A stretch of DNA of 14,501 nucleotides from JBIOJB01 sp044450465 (GTDB lineage Bacteria > Chloroflexota > Dormibacteria > Dormibacterales > Dormibacteraceae): NCBI GenBank assembly GCA_044450465.1, contig JBIOJB010000075.1, positions 1 through 14,501 on the forward strand, in the 5' to 3' direction. The notes below the pieces were generated by a model. The model searched no databases, had not been told where the DNA came from, and saw only the letters and a list, made by a program, of their open reading frames with translations. Both the position numbers and the translations under genes were made by a program. Below are positions 1-8,100 of this stretch, in pieces. Position 1 is the first letter of the stretch. The number at the start of each line of letters is the position of its first letter.

Positions 1-178
1 ACCGAGCCGCTTGCGGCTCGGACATTCTCCAGGTCGCCCGTCTCCCGCGACGACACGCCCGAGCGTCAGCGAGGGCGGGTTGGAGCGGCACCGAGCCGCT
101 TGCGGCTCGGACATTCTCCAGGTCGCCCGTCTCCCGCGACGACACGCCCGAGCGTCAGCGAGGGCGGGTTGGAGCGGG
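1..178. repeat. Two tandem copies of an 89-bp direct repeat abutting tRNA-Gly
   Basis: Copy 1 spans 1-89 and copy 2 spans 90-178. They agree at 88 positions and differ only at the last base (c89 against g178). The right end of copy 2 runs into the tRNA-Gly gene, so both copies carry the 8-nt tRNA 3' terminus including CCA (81-88 and 170-177, read on the minus strand). Each copy also has a perfect hairpin (2-21 and 91-110) and a 12-nt segment (37-48 and 126-137) that is the exact reverse complement of tRNA bases 174-185. The array may continue to the left of the window. It could be a duplicated tRNA trailer or a remnant of an integration site; no integrase is visible. Confidence 0.95.
91..110 (-). 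terminator. GC-rich hairpin downstream of tRNA-Gly, possible 3' end signal (second copy at 2-21)
   Basis: The arms CCGAGCCGC and GCGGCTCGG form a 9-bp perfect stem around a 2-nt loop, or 8 bp with a 4-nt loop. An identical hairpin lies at 2-21. They fall 63 and 152 bp past the tRNA 3' end on its transcript strand. No U-tract follows, so calling it a transcription terminator is tentative; it could equally be an RNA stability element or just part of the repeat. Confidence 0.35.
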
Positions 179-245
179 AGACGGGGATCGAACCCGCTAC
201 CTCAACCTTGGGAAGGTCGCGCTCTGCCAGATGAGCTACTCCCGC
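173..245 (-). tRNA. tRNA-Gly (anticodon CCC)
   Basis: The minus strand folds into a full 73-nt cloverleaf. It has a 7-bp acceptor stem GCGGGAG/CTCCCGC, a D-arm GCTC/GAGC, and an anticodon stem CGACC/GGTTG closing the loop TTCCCAA, which gives anticodon CCC reading GGG glycine codons. The 5-nt variable loop and the T-arm with loop TTCGATC are normal, the discriminator is U, and CCA is encoded at 172-170. It lies 33 bp downstream of the nucleotidyltransferase gene on the same strand, with no clear promoter of its own between them, so read-through transcription is possible. Its 3' end is copied in both directions within the adjoining repeats. Confidence 0.95.
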
Positions 246-278
246 TTGGAGGGACGCGCTCCGATGATTTTAGGCACC

Positions 279-2801
279 CTACGTTTCGACCACAGCCTCG
301 GCCTGCGGCGCCAGCTCCCCCACCACCGACCGGACAAGGCCCGAGTATTCGAGCACCAGCCGGTTTGACGTCTCCGGGTCGAGGGTCGAGGCGATGATCA
401 GGTACTCGGGCCGGTCGGCGTCCGGCACCACCAGCACCCACCCTCCCTCGACGAACACCTTGACCCCGTCCGTCAGGTCCACCCGGTCCTTCAGATGACG
501 TTCCATCATCGCCCGCATCACCCGGCCCTTGACCTCCCAGGGGCAGAACTCGATCGCCACCCGATGTGAGACAGGCGGAACCCGCGAGCGCAGCTCGCTC
601 AGCGACTCCCCGCTCTTGGCCAGCAGCTCCAATACTCGAGCCGTGGTGAAGATTGCGTCAAAAGACACGGCGAAGTCCGGCCAGCAATAGCCTCCCGCAC
701 CGTCAGACGCAATGACCGTGTCCGCATGCTGCGCGGCGCGCAGGACAGCTCCTGGCGTGATCTTCGTCGGCACGAACCGGCCACCGAGGCGCTCGGCGAT
801 CATCGAGAACGCCAGCGAGGCCGACGCTGGTCCCAACGCCATCCCCGGCGTGGCGGTCAGCGCCAGCTGGGTCAGCACGGCGAAGGCGGCGTCGTGGTCG
901 AGCACTGCGCCCGTCTCGTCGACGATGAAGCAGCGCTCACCCGGCGAGTCGATGAATATGCCGAGCTTCGCCTTGACCGCGGCCACGATCACGCCCATCT
1001 CCCGCAGGTGCTCGCGAAACGTGGGGTCGTCCTGCTCGAGCACAACCTCCGCCGGCGAGGCGTTGAGCGGGATGACCGTGCAGTTCATCTCTTGCAGCAC
1101 CCGAGACAGCACCAGCGCCGCCGCGCCGTTGTTGTAGTCGATGAGCACCTTGAAGGCCGATGCGCGCACGGCCTCCAGGTCCAGCTTGCCCAGCAGGTCC
1201 TCGATGTAGCGCTCGGTCTGCCCGTCCTTCCGCGTGATACGGCCCATCTCGAAATGCGAGACACGCCGGATGTCCTCGCGGAAATAGAGGCCCTCCAGCT
1301 TGCGTTCGCTGCGCTTGTCCAGCTCCAGGCCCAGGTCGTCGAAGATGCGGATGTCGGCCGAGCGCGGATCGACCGGCGAGCTCTGCACGTGGATCGTCGA
1401 CACGTGGTTGTGGCGTGCCCAGTAGCGCCCAACCGGAAGCGGAAGCACTGAGAGGTCGGTCACATTCGCCCCGGCCGAGATCATCCCGGACATCAGCGCC
1501 CGGCCGATCATTCGCGCCGACCGCGTGTAGTCCCGCGAGAAGCCGATCTCGGTGCCCTTCGGCGTGAGCGCACCGATCGCGGCTCCCAGCCGGGAGGCGA
1601 ACTCCGGAGTGAACTCGACGTTGACCAGGCCGTTGAGCCCATACGAGCTAAACAGGCCACGCTTCCACGAGCCGGCCCAGATGATCGACTCGTGGACGAC
1701 GGCGCCCGGCTCGACCTCCTTGTTCGGCCAGATTCGCACATTGGCGTTGATCGTGGAGCCCGCGCCGATGACGACGTCGCTTCCCACCACGCTGCCCTCC
1801 TCCAGAAGGCAGCCGTTCTTGATCGTCACCGACCGGCACACCACGGAGCCGCGCAGCCGGGAGTTCAGGCCGATGTAGGTGTGATCCCACGTGATCGAGT
1901 TCGACACCTTGGCCCCGGAGTCGACTGTCGTGTACGGCCCGATCACGCACGGCCCGTTGATCCAGGCGCCCGCCCTTACCTTGGCGCCGGCGCAGATCAG
2001 AGCGGGTCCGTCGATCCGCGCCGTGGTCGCCACCTCGGCGTCCTCGTGGACCCAGGTCGAATCCGCCACCCGGTCGGCGGGCAGCTGGACCTTGACCTTG
2101 CCCTCGAGGCAGTCGAAGTTCGCCTTGACGTAGGCGCTGTGGCTGCCCACGTCCTCCCAGTAACCGTCGGCCACCCAGCCGAATACGTGCTCACCCTGCT
2201 TGAGCAGCTTCGGGAACACGTCGCCCGACCAGTCGGTCACCTCGCCAGGCCTGAAGAAATCGAACACCGCCGGGTCGAGGATGTAGATCCCGGTGTTGGC
2301 AAGGTCCGAGATGACCTCGCCCCAGCTCGGCTTTTCGATGAACCGCTGCACGGCGCCACCATCGTCCACCACGACCACGCCGTACTCGAGCGGGTTCGGG
2401 ACGGGTTTGAGCACGATCGTCGCGATCGCGCGGCGCTCCCTGTGGAACCTGGCGGCGGCCGCGAGATCGATGTCCGTGAGCGAGTCGCCCGAGATCACTA
2501 CGAACGTGTCGTTGAGATGCTGGCGGGCGAGCATCACCGACCCGGCCGTTCCCAGCGGCGAGTCCTCCACCGAATAGGTCAGCGAAACCCCCTGCTCGGA
2601 ACCGTCGCCGAAATAGTTCCTGATCGACGCTCCCATGTACTGCACCGTGGCCACGACATCGCGCATCTGGTGGCGCCTGAGGTGCAGGAGGATGTGCTCC
2701 ATGATCGGGCGTCCGGCCACTGGGACGAGCGGCTTGGGCTGGCGACTTGTGAGCGGCCGGAGACGCGAACCTTCACCTCCAGCCATGACCACCGCCCTCA
2801 T
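279..2801 (-). CDS. NDP-sugar pyrophosphorylase (mannose-1-phosphate guanylyltransferase type) with hexapeptide and phosphohexomutase-like domains
   Basis: This 840-aa protein has three parts. Residues 1-235 are a nucleotidyltransferase that joins a sugar-1-phosphate to an NTP, with signature GGEGSRLRPLT (8-18), KP at 23-24, SGDSLTDID (104-112) and EKP (156-158). Residues about 250-375 are left-handed β-helix hexapeptide repeats. Residues about 380-835 resemble phosphoglucomutase/phosphomannomutase, but the usual catalytic loops are altered: QSSPVDP (473-479) for the phosphoserine loop, IDSPGER (617-623) for the metal loop, SDGAGGY (699-705) for the sugar loop, and VVPDADRPE (791-799) for the phosphate loop. 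Similar long proteins occur in cyanobacteria and actinobacteria, usually annotated as GDP-mannose pyrophosphorylases. The sugar and nucleotide cannot be read from sequence; among glycogen genes, NDP-glucose is also possible. ATG start, weak Shine-Dalgarno. Confidence 0.9.
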   Translation of the reverse strand: MRAVVMAGGEGSRLRPLTSRQPKPLVPVAGRPIMEHILLHLRRHQMRDVVATVQYMGASIRNYFGDGSEQGVSLTYSVEDSPLGTAGSVMLARQHLNDTFVVISGDSLTDIDLAAAARFHRERRAIATIVLKPVPNPLEYGVVVVDDGGAVQRFIEKPSWGEVISDLANTGIYILDPAVFDFFRPGEVTDWSGDVFPKLLKQGEHVFGWVADGYWEDVGSHSAYVKANFDCLEGKVKVQLPADRVADSTWVHEDAEVATTARIDGPALICAGAKVRAGAWINGPCVIGPYTTVDSGAKVSNSITWDHTYIGLNSRLRGSVVCRSVTIKNGCLLEEGSVVGSDVVIGAGSTINANVRIWPNKEVEPGAVVHESIIWAGSWKRGLFSSYGLNGLVNVEFTPEFASRLGAAIGALTPKGTEIGFSRDYTRSARMIGRALMSGMISAGANVTDLSVLPLPVGRYWARHNHVSTIHVQSSPVDPRSADIRIFDDLGLELDKRSERKLEGLYFREDIRRVSHFEMGRITRKDGQTERYIEDLLGKLDLEAVRASAFKVLIDYNNGAAALVLSRVLQEMNCTVIPLNASPAEVVLEQDDPTFREHLREMGVIVAAVKAKLGIFIDSPGERCFIVDETGAVLDHDAAFAVLTQLALTATPGMALGPASASLAFSMIAERLGGRFVPTKITPGAVLRAAQHADTVIASDGAGGYCWPDFAVSFDAIFTTARVLELLAKSGESLSELRSRVPPVSHRVAIEFCPWEVKGRVMRAMMERHLKDRVDLTDGVKVFVEGGWVLVVPDADRPEYLIIASTLDPETSNRLVLEYSGLVRSVVGELAPQAEAVVET

Positions 2802-2826
2802 CGAGTAGCCACCGTCTTTACGATCT

Positions 2827-2850
2827 TAAGTCCGTGCTCGAAGAACTTAA
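2827..2850. promoter_or_regulatory. Inverted repeat over the glgP start, possible operator
   Basis: TTAAGT (2827-2832) and ACTTAA (2845-2850) are perfect 6-bp arms separated by 12 bp. They straddle the GTG start of the phosphorylase gene and lie in the region between two divergent starts only 32 bp apart. The A/T-rich arms stand out in GC-rich surroundings. A regulator binding here could affect both genes, but no consensus is recognised and chance occurrence is plausible. Confidence 0.25.
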
Positions 2851-4891
2851 CCGATTTGCCCACGACCTCCTCTGGACCTGGCGACCCCAGATCGAGGCTG
2901 TTTTCCGCTCGCTCGACCCGCAGCTGTGGCAGGCCACGCGGCAGAACCCGGTGCTTCTGCTCGGCCAGCTGGGTGAGGAGGGCGTGGCCCGCGCGTTCGA
3001 GCGACCCGAAGTGCAGCAGGCGATGGCGCGGGCTCGCGCCGACCACCAGGCTTACTACGATCGCCACCCGAAGTTCATGGACGCGAAGGCGCCGCTGCTG
3101 GTCGGCTACTTCTCACTCGAGTTTGGCCTGTCCGAATGCCTTCCCATCTACTCCGGGGGGCTGGGGGTCCTCGCCGGCGACCACCTGAAGGCGAACAGCG
3201 ACCTGGGATTGCCGCTGGTGGCGGTCGGGCTTCTGTACAAGCAGGGATTCGGCCGCCAGCAGATCGACGCCGGCGGCCGGCAGTTCGAGGTGTACCTGGA
3301 CAATCTCGGGACCGAGCTTCCCGTGAGTCGAATCCCGGGCGTCGAAGTTGAGGCTCCCATCGGCAACCGAAACGTCCGGATCGCCGTCTGGCGAGTCCAG
3401 GTGGGACGCGTTCCACTGCTGCTTCTCGACACCGATCTCGAGTCCAACCCGGAGGACCTTCGCTCGATCACAGACCGCCTGTACGTGCCCGAACCCGATC
3501 GCAGGCTGCGACAGGAGATCGTCCTCGGTATCGGCGGTGTGCGCGCTCTGCGCGCCCTCGGCATCGACGCCGGCGTGTACCACCTCAACGAAGGGCACAG
3601 CTTCCTCTGCGCGATCGAGCGGATCAGAGAGCTCCGGTCCTCGCGCCAGATGAGCCTCGAGGAGGCGCGGCTGGTGGCCCGCGCGGGGATTGTGTTCACC
3701 ACCCACACCCCGATCGCGGCCGGCAGCGACTACTTCCAGCCCAGTCTGGTTTGGGACCTGCTCAACCCCTACCTCACCGAGGTTGGATTGAGCTTCGACA
3801 GATTCATGGATCTCGGTCGAAAGCGTCCGGGTGACTCGAGCGAGAGTTTCTGCACCACGTTCGCCGCTCTTCGCCTCGCCGACGAGTCTGTCGGCGTGAG
3901 CAGGCTGCACGGCGCCGTTTCCCGGCGACTGTGGAAGGACGCGTGGAGCGGTCTCTCTGATGCGCGCGTGCCGATCGGGTCGGTGACCAACGGCGTGCAC
4001 ATGCCGACTTGGCTTGCGCCTGAGATCGCCGAGCTTCTCGACCGGCACGTTGGCACCGATTGGTGGGACCTCGACGGCGCGGACGACCGTTGGAGCGCGG
4101 TGCTAAAGATCCCGGCGACCGAGCTGTGGTCAGTTCACATCGCACTCAAGCGGCGGCTGATCGAGATCGCGCACACCCGGGCGGAGGGTCACGCCGAGCT
4201 CGATCCGGACACGTTGACGATCGGCTTCGCGCGCCGCTTCGCTCCGTACAAGCGGGCGAACCTGCTGCTGCGCGACCGCGCCCGGCTGTCCAGCATGCTT
4301 CACAACCCGAAGACGCCGATGCAGCTGCTCTACGCAGGGAAGGCGCATCCCGCGGACCAACCAGGCAAGGACATCGCCGCGGGCATCGTCAACGTCGCCC
4401 GCGAGGAACCCAAGATCGCGTTTCTCGAGGACTACGACATCGCCCTGGCGAGGCTGCTGGTCCAGGGCGCAGACGTCTGGCTCAACAATCCCCGCCGCTT
4501 CGTCGAGGCCAGCGGCACCAGTGGCATGAAAGCCGGCGCCAATGGCGCCCTGAACGTCAGCGTGCTGGACGGATGGTGGGACGAGGCGTACCGGCCAGAG
4601 CTTGGCTGGGCGATACCCTCCGGGGCGACTCTCGACCGCCCGGATGTCGACGATGAGGCGGAAGCCGAAGGTCTCTATCGCTTGCTGGAACGAGAGATCA
4701 TCCCAGCGTTCTACGAGCGGGACGCGGCAGGGATACCCCAGCGCTGGGTCGCGATGATGCGCGCCTCGATTCGCCACACTGCCACCGCCTTCTCGGCTCG
4801 GCGCATGGTGATCGACTATTTCAACCAGGCCTACGCGCCGGGAGCCCGCCGGGTCGAGCAGCTCCGCCTCCTCCCCGACTGGGGCGGGTAG
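2834..4891 (+). CDS. glgP: α-Glucan (glycogen/maltodextrin) phosphorylase, short GT35 type
   Basis: This 685-aa pyridoxal-phosphate enzyme removes glucose from the non-reducing ends of α-1,4-glucans as glucose-1-phosphate. The N-terminus (WTWRP, FRSLDPQLW) matches the small N-terminal domain of short bacterial GlgP proteins. YFSLEFGL and GGLGVLAGDHLK (108-119) are family-typical, as are HLNEGH (250-255), THTPIAAGSDYF, and FARRFAPYKR. GTSGMKAGANGALN contains the expected PLP lysine, Lys566. GTG at 2834 is the only usable start before an in-frame stop at 2786-2788. That gives an N-terminus some residues shorter than usual and no clear Shine-Dalgarno, so it may be leaderless or weakly translated. 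It faces the pyrophosphorylase gene across 32 bp and converges on the GH57-GT5 gene. Soluble cytosolic enzyme, no signal peptide. Confidence 0.95.
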   Translation: MLEELNRFAHDLLWTWRPQIEAVFRSLDPQLWQATRQNPVLLLGQLGEEGVARAFERPEVQQAMARARADHQAYYDRHPKFMDAKAPLLVGYFSLEFGLSECLPIYSGGLGVLAGDHLKANSDLGLPLVAVGLLYKQGFGRQQIDAGGRQFEVYLDNLGTELPVSRIPGVEVEAPIGNRNVRIAVWRVQVGRVPLLLLDTDLESNPEDLRSITDRLYVPEPDRRLRQEIVLGIGGVRALRALGIDAGVYHLNEGHSFLCAIERIRELRSSRQMSLEEARLVARAGIVFTTHTPIAAGSDYFQPSLVWDLLNPYLTEVGLSFDRFMDLGRKRPGDSSESFCTTFAALRLADESVGVSRLHGAVSRRLWKDAWSGLSDARVPIGSVTNGVHMPTWLAPEIAELLDRHVGTDWWDLDGADDRWSAVLKIPATELWSVHIALKRRLIEIAHTRAEGHAELDPDTLTIGFARRFAPYKRANLLLRDRARLSSMLHNPKTPMQLLYAGKAHPADQPGKDIAAGIVNVAREEPKIAFLEDYDIALARLLVQGADVWLNNPRRFVEASGTSGMKAGANGALNVSVLDGWWDEAYRPELGWAIPSGATLDRPDVDDEAEAEGLYRLLEREIIPAFYERDAAGIPQRWVAMMRASIRHTATAFSARRMVIDYFNQAYAPGARRVEQLRLLPDWGG

Positions 4892-4897
4892 TAAGGC

Positions 4898-4925
4898 GTG
4901 GGTGAGGACAGGTGTCCTCCCCCAC
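4898..4925. repeat. Long hairpin just after glgP
   Basis: Two 13-nt arms (4898-4910 and 4913-4925) are complementary except for one mismatch and leave a 2-nt loop, starting 7 bp after the glgP stop. No U-tract follows in either direction. It may protect the glgP mRNA 3' end or help termination together with the stem at 4949-4965. Confidence 0.6.
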
Positions 4926-4948
4926 GGGACCCCCACGTCTCCTGCACG

Positions 4949-4965
4949 ACGCCAGGTGGCGTTTT
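4949..4965 (+). terminator. Probable Rho-independent terminator of glgP
   Basis: ACGCCA-GG-TGGCGT forms a 6-bp stem followed directly by TTTT, 58 bp after the glgP stop codon and correctly oriented for plus-strand transcription. The stem and T-run are short, so efficiency is uncertain. Confidence 0.6.
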
Positions 4966-4989
4966 GAAAAGTGGCATACCCGGAGCACG

Positions 4990-5138
4990 GCCGGAGTGAA
5001 TCCGGCCGGTGCACGACGCTGGGAACCCTCTTGGATTAGTGCCGGAGTTAAATCCGGCCTAAGGCAACTTCCGCACTAACTAGAAAGCCGGAATGAATCC
5101 GGCCGGTGCACGATGCGGGGAACTAACTGAATTAGTGC
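4990..5138. repeat. GCCGGA/TCCGGC palindromic repeat cluster in the convergent gap
   Basis: Unit A (4990-5042) and unit B (5087-5138) are related direct repeats: over their first 37 bp they differ at three positions, and both end in ATTAGTGC. Three small hairpins with TCCGG arms recur: 4989-5007 (7-bp arms, loop GTGAA), 5041-5058 (6-bp arms, loop GTTAAA), and 5087-5103 (6-bp arms, loop ATGAA). TTAGTGC (5036-5042 and 5132-5138) and GCACTAA (5073-5079) are mutually complementary, so two alternative larger stems are possible around the middle element. The cluster ends 2 bp before the stop codon of the GH57-GT5 gene. It looks like a REP-type intergenic repeat and could serve as that gene's 3' transcript end. 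Confidence 0.85.
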
Positions 5139-5140
5139 GA

Positions 5141-8100
5141 CTAGGAAATGATCGCGGTAAGGCCTCGGCGTTCTCGGCGGGCGGCGATGGCACCCAGGTA
5201 CAGCTGCACGTAACGCCGTGCCGAGCGTGACCACGAGACATCCTCTGTCATGGCGTGCTCCACGAGCCACGCCCAAGCCGAGGGATGACGGAAGGTCTCA
5301 GACGCCCTCACCACGGCGGCGAAGAACTGCCACGGATCGTATGGCCCGAACCTGAAGCCGTTCCCGGACGCCCCCACAGGGTCGTAGTCGCGGATGGTGT
5401 CCGCCAGGCCGCCAGTGGTGCGCACCACGGGAATGGTTCCGTAGCGCAGGGCGATCAGCTGTGCGAGTCCGCACGGTTCGAACCGGGACGGCATCCACAG
5501 CATGTCGGCTCCCGCGTACACCCGCTGCGCCAGCGAAGAATCGAATCCAATCGAAACCGCCACCTGGTGCGGCTTCTCAGCCGCCCAGCGCCGGAACATG
5601 TCCTCGTATCTGCGGTCACCCGTGCCGACCACGACAAGTTGAAGGCCGAGCTCCAGGAGCTGTGCCATCGACTGCTCGACCAGGTCCAAGCCCTTGACGT
5701 CGTAGAAGCGCGACACCATCGCGCACAGCGGCCTGTTGACATCGTCGAGCCCGAGCTCGGCCCGCAGCGCCGCCCGGCACAGGGCCTTCGCGCTCGGGTC
5801 CGCCGCCGAGTAATGGTGGGAGAGGTTCGGGTCGCGCTCGGGATCGAAGATCTCATAGTCGATGCCGTTCACGATCCCGTGTAGCTTGTGAGCGTTGCGC
5901 CGGAGCAGCTCGTCCAGCCCCTCGCCCAGCTCCGGGGTCTGGATCTCGGTCGCGTATCGCTCGCTGACCGTGTTGACGGCGTCGGCGAAGTGGATCCCAC
6001 GGCCCATGAAGTTCACGACGTGGTCGAGGCCGGGGATGCCGAGCTCGATGAGGCCCCATTCCTGGAGCCCGGCGAGCACCAAGGCGCCGAAACCAAAAAC
6101 GCCCTGGGCCGCCAGGTTGTGCACCGTCAGCGTGGTCGCTATCTCGGTGTATGGCTCCAGCGAGTAGGCACGCTCGAGCAGGTTTGGCACCAGGGCCGCA
6201 TACCAGTCGTGCACGTGAATCACGTCTGGCACGAACTCCAGCGCCGGGATCATCTCGAGCAAGGCCCTGGCGAAGAAGACCGATCGGGCGTCGTCGTCCC
6301 CGAACCCGAACATGCCGTCCCGGTCGTAGAGGCTCGGGTAGTCAACGAAGTACACCTTCAACTCTCCAAGACGGCCCTCGAAAATGGTGGCCTGAGCCGT
6401 CTGCCCGCCCAGGGGCACCCGCAAGTCGGTCACGACCGGCTTCAATCCGTAGCGGGCGATGTCGACCTGGCGGTACCTCGGGAGCACGACGCGCACGTCG
6501 TGGCCCAGGCGGACGAGCTCCTTGGAAAGCGCCGACGCGACGTCGGCCACTCCGCCGAGCTTGGCAAACGGAACGAGCTCTGCTGTCGCCACGAGCACCT
6601 TGAGCCGCTGCGAGTGCGGCACCTCGATCGCAGACGTGTCCCCAGGCACCCGTACTCCGAGCGAGCCGGACGGCGGCACCAGTTCGATGTCGTGACCGTC
6701 GCGGCTGACAACCAGCGCCATCTCGACGGTGTCTCCGGGCCGCTTGCCCAGCGCCTGGAACGGTATCGCCAGGGAGAACAGATCGGCGGTGTCCCACCTC
6801 TTGTCTGTGACGGCCTTGTTCTGCGGCTCGACGACACGGCCGACGGTGATCGCCGCCCCTTCCCCCTTCGGGACGATACGGATCACGTGCGCGGGCTCGA
6901 ACCCGAAGTCGGCCGCGGCGTCGGCCCCAAGGGGCAACGCCATATCCCCCTCGCCGTCAACGGCCGGCGCGCCTGAGCAGTAGAGCCAGAACTCGACCTG
7001 TTGTGCCTCGAGCTCTGATGGGTGGCGCGGGCTGTCGATGCGCACGTATAGGCTCTCGGCGTCGTTTCCATACAGGACTCGCTCGACCACGCCGGCAGGT
7101 CGGTGAAGCGCCCCGAAACCGGACCCGACGACGAAAGAGCCGGCCTGTGCCCAGGCCGGATCGTCGCGCGATTCAGGGCTGATCAGCGCAGCCGGAACTG
7201 TGCGGTCCCGCGCCGGGCCACGCTCGATGATCGGCTGGAAGAGCCGGGCCGGTGCCCGCGCCCCCATCAGCTTGTAGACGTTGCGCAAATGAAGGCGGAA
7301 CTGGTTGTCCCAGATCTGGTCCATGCCCGAGTCGTGCTTCCGGGTGAACCACCAGAACCAGTCGCTTCCTTCCGTGATCATGACCTCGCGCCAAGCGAGC
7401 GCCGCCTGGTCGGACTCGTGAGGCTTTTCGTGCGGCTGTTCCGCAAGCCACTCGCGCGTCTCGGCGAGCAGATCCCACGCCACGTTGTGCTCGGGATCTC
7501 CAATCCAGGTGTCGAGGCTCGCCCCGATCCAGCTCCCGGTGTGAAGGTGTTCGAGCTGCTTCTGCGGCGGGTGCTCGGCGAGGAAGTCCGACACCGTGGT
7601 GGTCACGACGTCGCGGCTGGCCTGGAGCTCCGTGTAGAGCGCGTTCAGGAAGTCGTGCCCGTCTCGCGGATAGAACTCCCACGGGTTCTCACCGTCGAGA
7701 GCGATCACGGCAAGCAAGTCACGATCACCCTGAGCCTCGCGCAAGCGACCGAGGCGGCCCATCATGTCGCGCGCCGCCGCCGCCGCCGACGCTCGCTGGT
7801 AGTCGAATCCGATCGTGTTGGAGAGCTGCGAGTCGCGAAACACGATCGCCACCGAGCTGCCCTCGCGGTCGAGGCGAAAGGGTTCGTACAGCTGGTCCCC
7901 GCGGGAGAAGTGCGATTCTTGCGAGCGCGCCAGCACCTCCTCGTCGCTGATCATCCAGTCGAGCCCGGCCTTGGTGGCGAGCCCGATCACGCTCTCCCCC
8001 ACCGCCATCTCGGAAGGCCACATCCCTTTCGGCCGCCGTCCCAGCAGGCGCTCGAAAAGGCCCATGCCCATGTCCATCTGGCGGTCCGCGTCCTCTCGAT

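Noticed and set aside
2..21. Classic intrinsic terminator for tRNA-Gly
   Set aside because: The stem is strong, but no U-tract follows on either strand, so only a tentative label is given to its second copy.
1..178. CRISPR array
   Set aside because: The 89-bp units are directly abutting with no unique spacers and include tRNA sequence.
1692..3188. Large plus-strand ORF (498 codons) opposite the pyrophosphorylase gene
   Set aside because: Antisense shadow typical of GC-rich DNA; low-complexity Arg/His/Asp/Val-rich peptide with no domain, while the minus strand has clear family motifs.
3113..4048. Minus-strand ORF of 311 codons inside glgP
   Set aside because: Opposite to the conserved phosphorylase core; no motif of its own.
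7765..7795. GCC triplet run as a microsatellite
   Set aside because: It is the coding sequence for a short alanine stretch in the GH57 domain and is not unusual in GC-rich DNA.
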